Shown here: piece after piece, positions 1 through 5,180 of the stretch
How the letters are laid out: each line of letters opens with the position of its first letter
How positions within the stretch are numbered: the first letter of the stretch is position 1
Assembly: GCA_017650255.1 (NCBI GenBank)
Contig: JAGCFG010000107.1
Location: 1-5,559 of the forward strand
Source of the DNA: Alphaproteobacteria bacterium
GTDB lineage: Bacteria > Pseudomonadota > Alphaproteobacteria > RF32 > CAG-239
DNA: 5,559 nt
Direction: 5' to 3'
Notes under the pieces: model-generated
Told to the model about the DNA's origin: nothing
Database searches by the model: none
What the model saw: only the letters and a program-made list of their open reading frames with translations
Program-made: the position numbers and the translations under genes

Positions 1-1269
1 GCATATTTGGATAATATAATTTTTAATAATAAAAAATTATTTGCTGTTTCTGTTGGTAATATTAATGATATTTGCCCTAAGTCTGAATACAATAATATTC
101 AAGAGAATTCTTGTATAGAAAGTCCTGCACAGGCTTGGAATGTAATTTCAGTTGGCTCATATACAAATTTATGTAATGCCGATTTATGTAGTGCAGAAGG
201 AGCAACACCTTATGCAAATTATGGAGAATTATCACCATATTCAAGAACATCTTGTATGTTTTCTTCTTCTTGGCCAATAAAACCAGATATATTGCTTGAA
301 GGAGGCAATAAAGTTATACATAGAGATCAATATGTATACCAACATGATTCTTTTGAACTTGTTGCATGTGCAAAAAATTTTAATGAACAATTATTTACCA
401 CTATAAGTGCAACAAGTGCTTCTACAGGAATATCTGGTAGTTTTATTGGTGAACTCATGGCAACTTATCCATCTTTCTGGCCTGAGACAATCCGTGGACT
501 ATTAGTGCATTCTGCAGAATGGTCTCAGGCTATGTGGGATAAATTAGGCTATGATAGAAGCAAAACGACAATTAATAATTTTTCTCGCATGTTTGGTTAT
601 GGAATACCTGATTTAGAAAAAGCAAAATATAGCGCAACTAGTGCGTTAACCCTTATTGCGCAAAAGGATAATTTTCAAGTCTTTATGCCTAAAACAGATG
701 ATGTATCAAGTAAGGATAAAATAGACAATCTATCAAGTATTTTATTTATAAAGCTGCCTTGGCCAAAAGAAACTCTACAAGGAACGTTAAGTAATCAAAA
801 AATTAAATTGACTATCACTTTATCTTATTTTATCGAACCTAATCCAAGTGAAAGAGGTTATACAAGCAAATATGCATATCAATCACATAATTTAAGATTT
901 GATTTACAACGACCAACGGAAACACTTAAACAATTTGAAAGTAGAGTAAACAATTTAATCAAAGATGCAGAAAATTCTAATAGCATATCAAGTGCTGGTG
1001 GATATAATTGGCTTTTAGGACCGAATTCTCGTACACGAGGTTCTGTTCATAAAGATATTCTTGAGTTAACAGGAGCCGAGCTTGCACAAGCAGAGAATAT
1101 TGCCGTTTATAGCGTTACAGGATGGTGGAAAAAAGCAAAATTAGCGAGTGATACTTTTTCTAGATTTAGTTTAATCGTGAGCATTGATGCTGGAGAAACA
1201 GATATAAATCTATATAATGAAATCAAAAACCAGATTCAAATTCCTATTTTATTACAAAACGGATTATAG
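1..1269 (+). CDS. ietS: IetS-type subtilisin-like serine protease (S8), C-terminal part, 5' end outside window
   Basis: The frame is open from base 1, so the gene starts upstream; the TTG at base 7 is probably not the start. About 422 residues are visible, numbered here from base 1. They open with a strand ending SVGN, whose Asn (residue 20) fits the subtilisin oxyanion-hole Asn, followed by SPAQAWNVISVGSYT. The likely nucleophile is Ser139 (codon 415-417) in ATSAS, a variant of the usual GTSxA box, followed by YPSFWPETIRGLLVHSAEW and GYGIPDLEKA. The C-terminal region has LTITLSYFIEPNP, YQSHNLRFDL, WLLGPNSRTRGS and GWWKKAK, the pattern I associate with IetS proteases rather than secreted subtilases. 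The catalytic Asp and His must lie upstream. In the known IetA/IetS pair (described for pTiC58 stability, and later as anti-phage) IetS works with an AAA+ ATPase encoded next to it. Base composition is lower in GC than its neighbours, suggesting transfer. No signal peptide can be judged. The S8 family call is firm; the IetS subfamily is from motif recall. Confidence 0.82.
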   Translation, partial: AYLDNIIFNNKKLFAVSVGNINDICPKSEYNNIQENSCIESPAQAWNVISVGSYTNLCNADLCSAEGATPYANYGELSPYSRTSCMFSSSWPIKPDILLEGGNKVIHRDQYVYQHDSFELVACAKNFNEQLFTTISATSASTGISGSFIGELMATYPSFWPETIRGLLVHSAEWSQAMWDKLGYDRSKTTINNFSRMFGYGIPDLEKAKYSATSALTLIAQKDNFQVFMPKTDDVSSKDKIDNLSSILFIKLPWPKETLQGTLSNQKIKLTITLSYFIEPNPSERGYTSKYAYQSHNLRFDLQRPTETLKQFESRVNNLIKDAENSNSISSAGGYNWLLGPNSRTRGSVHKDILELTGAELAQAENIAVYSVTGWWKKAKLASDTFSRFSLIVSIDAGETDINLYNEIKNQIQIPILLQNGL

Positions 1270-1301
1270 TTTTTCAGTTCGTAAACTGCGAGGTAAGCAT
1301 C

Positions 1302-1345
1302 ACCAATACAAAAAGCCTCCCCTTGCGGGAGGTTTTTTTATTGGT
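1302..1345 (+). terminator. Bidirectional intrinsic terminator, copy 1
   Basis: A G/C core stem CCTCCC / GGGAGG with a CTTGC loop is flanked by an A-run on the left and a run of seven T on the right. The arms extend outward (ACCAATA / TATTGGT, with one bulged C), so nearly the whole 44 bases are palindromic. It can stop transcription from either strand. It lies 32 bases past the protease stop codon and is the natural terminator for that gene. Confidence 0.88.
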
Positions 1346-1349
1346 AATG
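1304..1349. repeat. 46-bp direct repeat, copy 1 (contains terminator)
   Basis: These 46 bases, from CAATACAAAAAG to TTGGTAATG, recur without a mismatch at 1463-1508, an offset of 159. The identity covers the unpaired loop and extends past the hairpin into GTAATG. That points to a recent duplication or a dispersed repeat family, not two independently evolved terminators. The repeat supplies the ATG of the 35-codon frame between the copies. Confidence 0.9.
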
Positions 1350-1454
1350 CGTAGCGAAGTTAGCATTGTGAGCCGCAAAGCGAGCGAAACAATGGTTACG
1401 AAGCAAGTGACCGAAGCGCAGTTGTTGAGCGATTTTATCGCGAAACTTACGTAG
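1347..1454 (+). other. Unexplained 35-codon reading frame between the twin terminators
   Basis: This is an open frame from ATG (last three bases of repeat copy 1) to TAG, giving a 35-residue hydrophilic peptide beginning MRSEVSIVSRKASE and ending SDFIAKLT. Its codons (AGC, GCG, CGC, ACG) are richer in G+C than either neighbour. No ribosome binding site precedes the ATG: the upstream bases are the terminator T-run. The DNA contains recurring GCGAA/GCGAG-like words and a CATTGT / ACAATG inverted pair (1364-1369, 1389-1394), so a non-coding repetitive element or a structured RNA is as likely as a peptide gene. I do not recognise the sequence. It could also be a remnant of a larger gene. Confidence 0.2.
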
Positions 1455-1462
1455 CAAGACCA

Positions 1463-1502
1463 CAATACAAAAAGCCTCCCCTTGCGGGAGGTTTTTTTAT
1501 TG
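1463..1502 (+). terminator. Bidirectional intrinsic terminator, copy 2
   Basis: It has the same CCTCCC / GGGAGG stem, CTTGC loop and T-run as copy 1, with outer arms CAATA / TATTG. Copy 2 lacks the extra outer pairs of copy 1 because its upstream base is A instead of C. It insulates the transporter promoter, about 45 bases on, from upstream transcription. Confidence 0.85.
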
Positions 1503-1508
1503 GTAATG
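1463..1508. repeat. 46-bp direct repeat, copy 2 (contains terminator)
   Basis: This is an exact second copy of 1304-1349. Just outside it the sequences diverge, although AAACT and GTAGCAAG-like words upstream loosely resemble the bases before copy 1, so the duplicated unit may once have been longer. Confidence 0.9.
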
Positions 1509-1511
1509 ATA

Positions 1512-1533
1512 GTAACAGGGATTTGAACGCATA
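1512..1533 (-). other. tRNA T-arm-like fragment, possible attachment-site remnant
   Basis: On the minus strand these bases read GCGTTCAAATCCCTGTTACT, which contains the conserved T-loop string GTTCAAATCCC. Only two of the five T-stem pairs would form, no acceptor, anticodon or D arm follows, and no CCA is in register, so this is not a tRNA gene. Integrated elements often leave a tRNA 3' end at their border, and this one sits between AT-rich cargo and resident genes. A chance match is quite possible. Confidence 0.18.
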
Positions 1534-1547
1534 AAATTTGTTCAGGA

Positions 1548-1576
1548 TTGACTTATTATTACGATAAACGTATAAA
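1548..1576 (+). promoter_or_regulatory. Sigma-70 type promoter for the NSS transporter
   Basis: The -35 box TTGACT (1548-1553) is followed by a 17-base spacer and the -10 box TATAAA (1571-1576), each one mismatch from consensus with ideal spacing. Transcription should start near 1583, leaving a leader of about 30 bases that contains AGGG (1601-1604), eight bases before the ATG at 1613. No riboswitch-sized leader is present. Confidence 0.75.
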
Positions 1577-1612
1577 TTAGAAATATATTATACAACTAAT
1601 AGGGCTGATAAA

Positions 1613-3001
1613 ATGAAAAAAGAAACATTTTCTTCTTCTTGGGGGTTTATTTTGACTGCTGCCGGCTCAGCCATTGGTTTGGGCAACATTTGGCGTTTTC
1701 CATACTTTTGTGGTCAATATGGCGGGCTCAGCTTTATTTTGATTTATTTTCTGATTTTGTTTTTAATTTGCGCTCCTCTGATGGTTTCCGAAATTTCCAT
1801 TGGCCGAACCTCAAAAAGTAATTGAGTCGATGCATTTAAGGTCATAGGCCAAAAGGTCGGAATTAAGCACTTGGGCATTTGGTCGTTTTTTGGCGGCTGG
1901 TTTGCCGCTATCGGTGTAACTTTATGCATATCTTTCTATTTTTTGGTCGCCGGTTGGGTATTATACTATTTTCTGGAGGCTGCCAGCGGTAAATTGATGT
2001 ATATTGAGCAAACACAACTTGCCACAGAATTTGAACAGCTGACGCAAAGTTTCTCCATACAGTTCACTTGCGGCTGGATTTTTTTGTTTTTAACAGCCAT
2101 AATCGTGATTGCCGGCGTTAAAAAAGGCATCGAGCGCGCAAGTATGTATTTAATGCCTGTTTTATTTGTAATTTTTATTCTGCTTTGCACGCGTGCGCTC
2201 ACCTTAGAGGGTGCCGACAAGGGAATAGGATTTTTGCTGACATTTCAACCGCAATATTTGGGGATTACAGAAAACGGTTTTAATTTTAAGCTTTTGGCCG
2301 ACACTTTTACTGCGGCTCTCGGACAAGCATTTATTTCTTTGTCTTTGGGCTTTGGCCCCTTGTTGGTATATGGCTCATATTTTTCACCAAAAGAAAATAT
2401 GTTTAAGGCGGTAAATAATATTGTAATTTTCGATACTTTGGCAGCATTGTTGGGGGCAATGATTATTATACCGGCAATTTTCTCAGCAGGTTTGTCTGCT
2501 TCTTCGGGACCGGGATTGACCTTCATCAGCCTGCCGCACGTTTTTCAACATTTGTCGGGTGGCCGCTTTTGGGCACTGTCGTTTTATTTGTTGCTGATTT
2601 TGGCGACAATAACTTCTACCATCTCAATTTTTGAAGTGCTTACAAATTTGCTGATGGATAAATTGAACATAAAACGTTACCGAGCAGTTGTTGTGGTAAT
2701 GTGCATTGCCGGATTTTGTTTTACTCTTGTAGCGGCATCTTTTTCCGGAGCCTTAGATATAAAAGTTTTCGGGCGCGATTTATTTACCTTGGCAGATTGG
2801 CTGGTTTCCACCTACACGGCGACCATCGTTTCGCTTACCATTTCTCTGTTTGTCGGCTACAAGGCAATGAAACCGATTATGCGTAATATACGCCGCAGTG
2901 CGCATGTTCCCGAAACTTTTACGCGCTATTTTCTGATAACATTGCGATATATTGCGCCACTCAGCCTGATAACCTTGCTTATTGTGTCGTTTTTGGGATA
3001 A
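1613..3001 (+). pseudogene. NSS-family sodium-dependent transporter interrupted by in-frame TGA
   Basis: Bacterial NSS members (LeuT/MhsT type) import amino acids or related solutes with Na+ across the inner membrane. The frame runs 462 codons, the normal size, but codon 71 (1823-1825) is TGA. Reading is in phase on both sides, with no indel. TM1 carries the family signature AIGLGNIWRFPY (residues 20-31), followed by GQYGG and TM2 ending EISIGR (60-65). After the stop come TM3 (about 90-122), the TM4-5 region with GVKKGIERA and MPVLF, the TM6 region GQAFISLSLGFG (237-248) then YGSY, the TM7 region with FDTLAALLGA, GPGLTFISLPHVF, and ATITSTIS (331-338), matching the Thr-Ser Na+ site. I expect 11 to 12 membrane segments. 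The 70-residue product would hold only two. No in-frame ATG or clear RBS follows the stop promptly; a TTG lies at 1871. The intact remainder suggests a recent mutation or a sequence error. The substrate cannot be told. Confidence 0.82.
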
Positions 3002-3004
3002 TCT

Positions 3005-3037
3005 AAAGCAGGCTTTCAAAAGCCTGCTTTTTCTTTT
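3005..3037 (+). terminator. Intrinsic terminator after the NSS transporter
   Basis: An 11-bp perfect stem (AAAGCAGGCTT / AAGCCTGCTTT) with a TCAA loop is followed by TTCTTTT. It starts four bases after the transporter stop codon and separates it from the phosphatase operon. Confidence 0.93.
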
Positions 3038-3046
3038 ATCTCTTTC

Positions 3047-3074
3047 TTGACTTTAACGCTATTTTTATTACTAT
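3047..3074 (+). promoter_or_regulatory. Promoter for the phosphatase-acetyltransferase operon
   Basis: The -35 box TTGACT (3047-3052) is followed by a 16-base spacer and TACTAT (3069-3074) as the -10 box. It begins ten bases after the upstream terminator's T-run, so the operon is independently transcribed. The leader would be roughly 25 bases. I see no obvious operator or pho box. Confidence 0.6.
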
Positions 3075-3091
3075 TTAACGAAAAGTTATTT

Positions 3092-3098
3092 AGAGGAG
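3092..3098 (+). promoter_or_regulatory. Strong ribosome binding site of the phosphatase gene
   Basis: AGAGGAG lies six bases before the ATG at 3105. It is the best Shine-Dalgarno match in the window and fixes that start codon. Confidence 0.8.
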
Positions 3099-3104
3099 TG
3101 TTTT

Positions 3105-3824
3105 ATGAAAAAGTTATTTATTTCGTTATTCATTTTTTCAATTTTAATCGGCACATCTTGCCGTGCAGAGGTATCTTCTTTCTTAACCAAAGATGAGATT
3201 CCTACCGCTTCGGAGTTTCTGCCCTTGCCGCCGGAACCTTCTGATGCCGCTTTCTACAACGATTGGTATCGTTATGAATGGGGCAAAACCATGCGCAACA
3301 CCGAGCGCGGCAAACAGGCAATAGAAGATGCCAATCACTCTTTGGAATATTTTTACAAAATATATTCTGAGCCTTTTGGTTTGACCATTTCCAAGGAAAA
3401 CACTCCGGAAATTACAGCTCTTTTAGAGCGTTTGCTCGCAACAACCAAATTGTGCAAAGACAAAGCCAAAAGCCAGTTGATGCGTATCAGACCTTTTGTG
3501 CAATTTGCCGAATCTACTCCCGTTCCGCAAGATGAGGAATCACTGAGAACCAACTCTTCTTATCCGTCCGGTCACACAACTATGGGCTGGGGAATTGCTC
3601 TTGTTTTGGCCGAAATTAACCCCGCTCGTCAAAATGAAATCTTAAAACGCGGGTTTGAATATGGCGAAAGCCGCGTTATCGTTGGTTTTCACTATCAAAG
3701 TGATGTCGATCATGCCCGTATCCTGACTTCTGCGCTCCTAAATCGATTGCACGACAATAATGACTTTATGAAACAGCTTCAAAAAGCCAAAGACGAATTT
3801 GCACGCAAAAAGGAACAAATATGA
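3105..3824 (+). CDS. Class A non-specific acid phosphatase (PhoN/PAP2 type), periplasmic
   Basis: It likely hydrolyses phosphomonoesters in the periplasm, releasing inorganic phosphate. The 239-residue length is typical. Residues 1-21 are a signal peptide: Lys-Lys, a hydrophobic core, then SCRA with probable cleavage before EVSS. The full PAP2 signature is present: K-x6-RP at K122/R129/P130, PSGH at 154-157 within SSYPSGHT, and SR-x5-H-x3-D at S189/R190/H196/D200. His157 and His196 are the expected proton donor and nucleophile (order by family analogy). The N-terminal segment LPPEPSDAAFYNDWYRYEWGKTMRNTERG fits the class A helical region. The close match to SYPSGHT supports class A over lipid phosphatases of the same superfamily. 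The C-terminus is a charged Lys-rich tail. The TGA stop overlaps the ATG of the next gene (ATGA), so the two are translationally coupled. I leave the symbol blank because phoN and aphA-like names are used inconsistently. Confidence 0.92.
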   Translation: MKKLFISLFIFSILIGTSCRAEVSSFLTKDEIPTASEFLPLPPEPSDAAFYNDWYRYEWGKTMRNTERGKQAIEDANHSLEYFYKIYSEPFGLTISKENTPEITALLERLLATTKLCKDKAKSQLMRIRPFVQFAESTPVPQDEESLRTNSSYPSGHTTMGWGIALVLAEINPARQNEILKRGFEYGESRVIVGFHYQSDVDHARILTSALLNRLHDNNDFMKQLQKAKDEFARKKEQI

Positions 3825-4369
3825 GTTTGGGCAATATAAAAATTATAAAAGCTGAAAAATCTTATATTCCTCAAATGGCAGAGCTTGTTGCTCAAAATCT
3901 TGGCACATGCAATATCAAAAACGTTGACGGCGATGTTGTGTCCAGAAATATTGCAGAGCTGACAGATACGCTTAATTTTTACAAAATTGCCGTTGATAAA
4001 AATAATTTAGTAATCGGTCTATGCGGCATTGGTCAGGTGAAAGATAATAATGATTATGGCTTAAATATAGGCAAGCACCGCGATGTTTTATATGTTGTTG
4101 TCAGCAAAAATTATCAAAGGCAAGGCATCGGCACAATGCTCTTAAAGAATTGTCTGAGAAATATTCACGATTATCCTGTAGTTTATGAGGCTTGGGGAGA
4201 ACTAAAAAACGGTGATGTTAATTCATATAAAATGCTTGCCAACTGCTCATTTGCTCTTCTTGCTGACCTGGGTACATCTTTTTATCGCGAGCACGGCTAT
4301 TGCCCATATTGTGTGAATAAAGACAAGAATTGCCATGCCTGTTTTTGCAAAATTTATATTCATAGATAA
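3821..4369 (+). CDS. GNAT-family N-acetyltransferase with Cys-rich C-terminus
   Basis: This is a cytoplasmic enzyme expected to transfer an acetyl group from acetyl-CoA to an amine; the acceptor is unknown. It has 182 residues. The GNAT fold shows as IKIIKAEKSYIPQMAELVAQN (beta1-alpha1), KIAVDKNNLVIGLCGIGQV (middle strands), and motif A at 90-109: LYVVVSKNYQRQGIGTMLLK, where Q99-x-x-G102-x-G104 binds CoA pyrophosphate. Downstream, YKMLANCSFALLADLGTSFYREHGY covers the alpha4-beta7 region, in which family members often have a Tyr. The tail is unusual: C161-x2-C164-x6-C171-x2-C174-x-C176, a possible small zinc-binding knuckle. The ATG overlaps the phosphatase stop by one base in each direction (ATGA), and AAGGA lies about seven bases upstream within the phosphatase 3' end. 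It has no promoter of its own that I can see, so it should be co-transcribed with the phosphatase. The functional link between the two is not evident. Confidence 0.85.
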   Translation: MSLGNIKIIKAEKSYIPQMAELVAQNLGTCNIKNVDGDVVSRNIAELTDTLNFYKIAVDKNNLVIGLCGIGQVKDNNDYGLNIGKHRDVLYVVVSKNYQRQGIGTMLLKNCLRNIHDYPVVYEAWGELKNGDVNSYKMLANCSFALLADLGTSFYREHGYCPYCVNKDKNCHACFCKIYIHR

Positions 4370-4396
4370 ATCACGAAAAAATTATTCCTTAAAAAT

Positions 4397-4417
4397 AATG
4401 CATTAAAATATTGCATT
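4397..4417. promoter_or_regulatory. Inverted repeat overlapping the macro-gene -35 box, possible operator
   Basis: AATGCA (4397-4402) and TGCATT (4412-4417) form 6-bp inverted arms with a nine-base AT-only spacer. The right arm overlaps the proposed -35 box. The geometry suits a dimeric repressor site, but the region is so AT-rich that chance pairing is a real possibility. No T-run follows, so it is not a terminator. Confidence 0.25.
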
Positions 4418-4438
4418 GGACAAAAAATGTGATATAAG
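4411..4438 (+). promoter_or_regulatory. Candidate promoter of the macro-domain gene
   Basis: TTGCAT (4411-4416), a 16-base spacer and TATAAG (4433-4438) form a reasonable sigma-70 promoter. Transcription would start near 4445, downstream of the alternative TTG start at 4416, which supports translation from ATG 4491. The 121-base gap from 4370 to 4490 contains only this, the inverted repeat and a weak AT-only hairpin (ATTATT / AATAAT near 4381-4398) without a T-run, so readthrough from the acetyltransferase gene is also possible. Confidence 0.45.
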
Positions 4439-4490
4439 AAAACCACAATACAAAATTATTGCACGAATTATCACTAAAATTTATAAAATT

Positions 4491-5120
4491 ATGGAAAAAA
4501 TAGGAAAAATCCGCGTAATTGTGAAGCAGGGCAATATTGCCCTTGAGGATGTCGATTGCATTGTCGTTCCTCGCACTCAAGATGGTCTTCCTTATGGCGA
4601 ATTGGCCAATTCTGTCAAATCAGCCGGCATGGAAAAAGGGTTAAAAGCCTACGACGAGCTTGCCTCTCGATTGCCCCTTGCTTTTGGAGAAGAGGCGGTT
4701 GTCCCCTCTGGCAAAGAAGGTATTATGCTCTCAAACGTGTCTGTTGTCGGTGTCCACACCAATCAGCGTTTCTACGCAGTTGCCAAAGCTGTTCTGCAGT
4801 CGCTCACTTCTGCCGATGCCTTGGGCGCCAAGACAGTCGCCATCCCCGAACTTGGAGCCGGTGATACCGGAAAATTCACTCCCGAACAAGCGGCTCAGGT
4901 TGTTCTCTATGGCATTGAGCTTTTTGATACCATTTGTGTAGAAAACACTGTTCAAGAAGTCCGCTTGGTTACCATCGGTTCTGATGATCCGGCACAAAAA
5001 GTGCTGGCAGAAAAATCCTATTGCGACCTCCGGCCCAAAAAAGGGCAGAAAAAATTCGACCTTTATGTATGGTTGGACGAAATAAAAGAATACAGAGCTA
5101 ATTTGCAACGGCAGGGATAA
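4491..5120 (+). CDS. Divergent macro-domain protein (ADP-ribose-type fold)
   Basis: Macro domains bind or hydrolyse ADP-ribose and related ligands. From ATG 4491 the protein has 209 residues. It opens with IRVIVKQGNIALEDVDCIVVP (7-27), matching the macro start (strand, G-[DN]-I, strand, IVN-like). A central GIMLSNVSVVGVHT (77-90) precedes AVAKAVLQSLTSADALGAKTVAIPELGAGDTGKFTPEQAAQVVLYGI (96-142), which is the second ligand loop, PxxGxGxxGxxxxxAA. The first ligand loop is altered: where canonical members have N-A-A-N and a glycine-rich GGGV, this one has PRTQDGLPYGELANSV (27-42). The 40-residue C-terminus, ending KFDLYVWLDEIKEYRANLQ, is extra. The frame is open upstream to a TTG at 4416, but those 25 residues are Lys/Ile-rich, lack macro features and overlap the likely promoter. 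No good ribosome site precedes 4491, so the start is uncertain. I expect a cytoplasmic protein with an unknown ligand. Confidence 0.75.
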   Translation: MEKIGKIRVIVKQGNIALEDVDCIVVPRTQDGLPYGELANSVKSAGMEKGLKAYDELASRLPLAFGEEAVVPSGKEGIMLSNVSVVGVHTNQRFYAVAKAVLQSLTSADALGAKTVAIPELGAGDTGKFTPEQAAQVVLYGIELFDTICVENTVQEVRLVTIGSDDPAQKVLAEKSYCDLRPKKGQKKFDLYVWLDEIKEYRANLQRQG

Positions 5121-5136
5121 CCCTGTCGTTTTTTTT
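5107..5136 (+). terminator. Intrinsic terminator overlapping the macro-gene stop codon
   Basis: A 10-bp stem (AACGGCAGGG / CCCTGTCGTT, with one G-U pair) and an ATAA loop are followed by T to 5136. The macro-gene stop codon TAA (5118-5120) lies in the loop, so the last four codons form the left arm of the hairpin. Confidence 0.92.
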
Positions 5137-5140
5137 ACAT

Positions 5141-5174
5141 AAAAAATCCGCTTTTGAACTTAATCAAAAGCGGA
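5141..5174 (-). terminator. Intrinsic terminator of the minus-strand membrane gene
   Basis: On the minus strand an 11-bp perfect stem (TCCGCTTTTGA / TCAAAAGCGGA) with a six-base loop is followed by TTTTTT. It sits six bases past the stop codon of the membrane-protein gene and faces the macro-gene terminator only four bases away, giving two separate convergent terminators. Confidence 0.92.
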
Positions 5175-5180
5175 ATAAAT

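Noticed and set aside
1274..1465. 63-codon minus-strand frame across the twin-terminator region
   Set aside because: It reads through a terminator hairpin and the repetitive core, has no recognisable motif and no ribosome site, and is best explained as a by-product of the stop-poor core.
1304..1508. Two direct repeats with a spacer, considered as a minimal CRISPR array
   Set aside because: There are only two copies, the gap is 113 bases, and the repeat is plainly a terminator with a T-run.
1823..1825. TGA read as tryptophan under a variant genetic code
   Set aside because: All tryptophans in the other genes use TGG and none uses TGA, and the phosphatase ends in TGA within a standard ATGA overlap. 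A recoded genome would normally use TGA for many tryptophans. The window alone cannot fully exclude it.
1823..1860. TGA in the NSS gene as selenocysteine with a downstream SECIS
   Set aside because: A small GGCC-AAAA-GGTC hairpin lies about 25 bases on, but NSS transporters are not selenoproteins, the position is not a conserved Cys, and the stem is too short.
3105..3167. Lipoprotein signal on the phosphatase (Cys at residue 19)
   Set aside because: The three residues before the Cys are G-T-S, which lacks the hydrophobic -3 position of a lipobox. Cleavage after CRA by signal peptidase I fits better.
4416..4490. TTG at 4416 as start of the macro protein
   Set aside because: The extra 25 residues are Lys/Ile-rich without macro-fold features, and the codon lies inside the predicted promoter, upstream of the expected transcript start.
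4731..5108. 125-codon minus-strand frame opposite the macro gene
   Set aside because: It lies wholly within a well-supported coding gene, has no family motif, and would run head-on into that gene.
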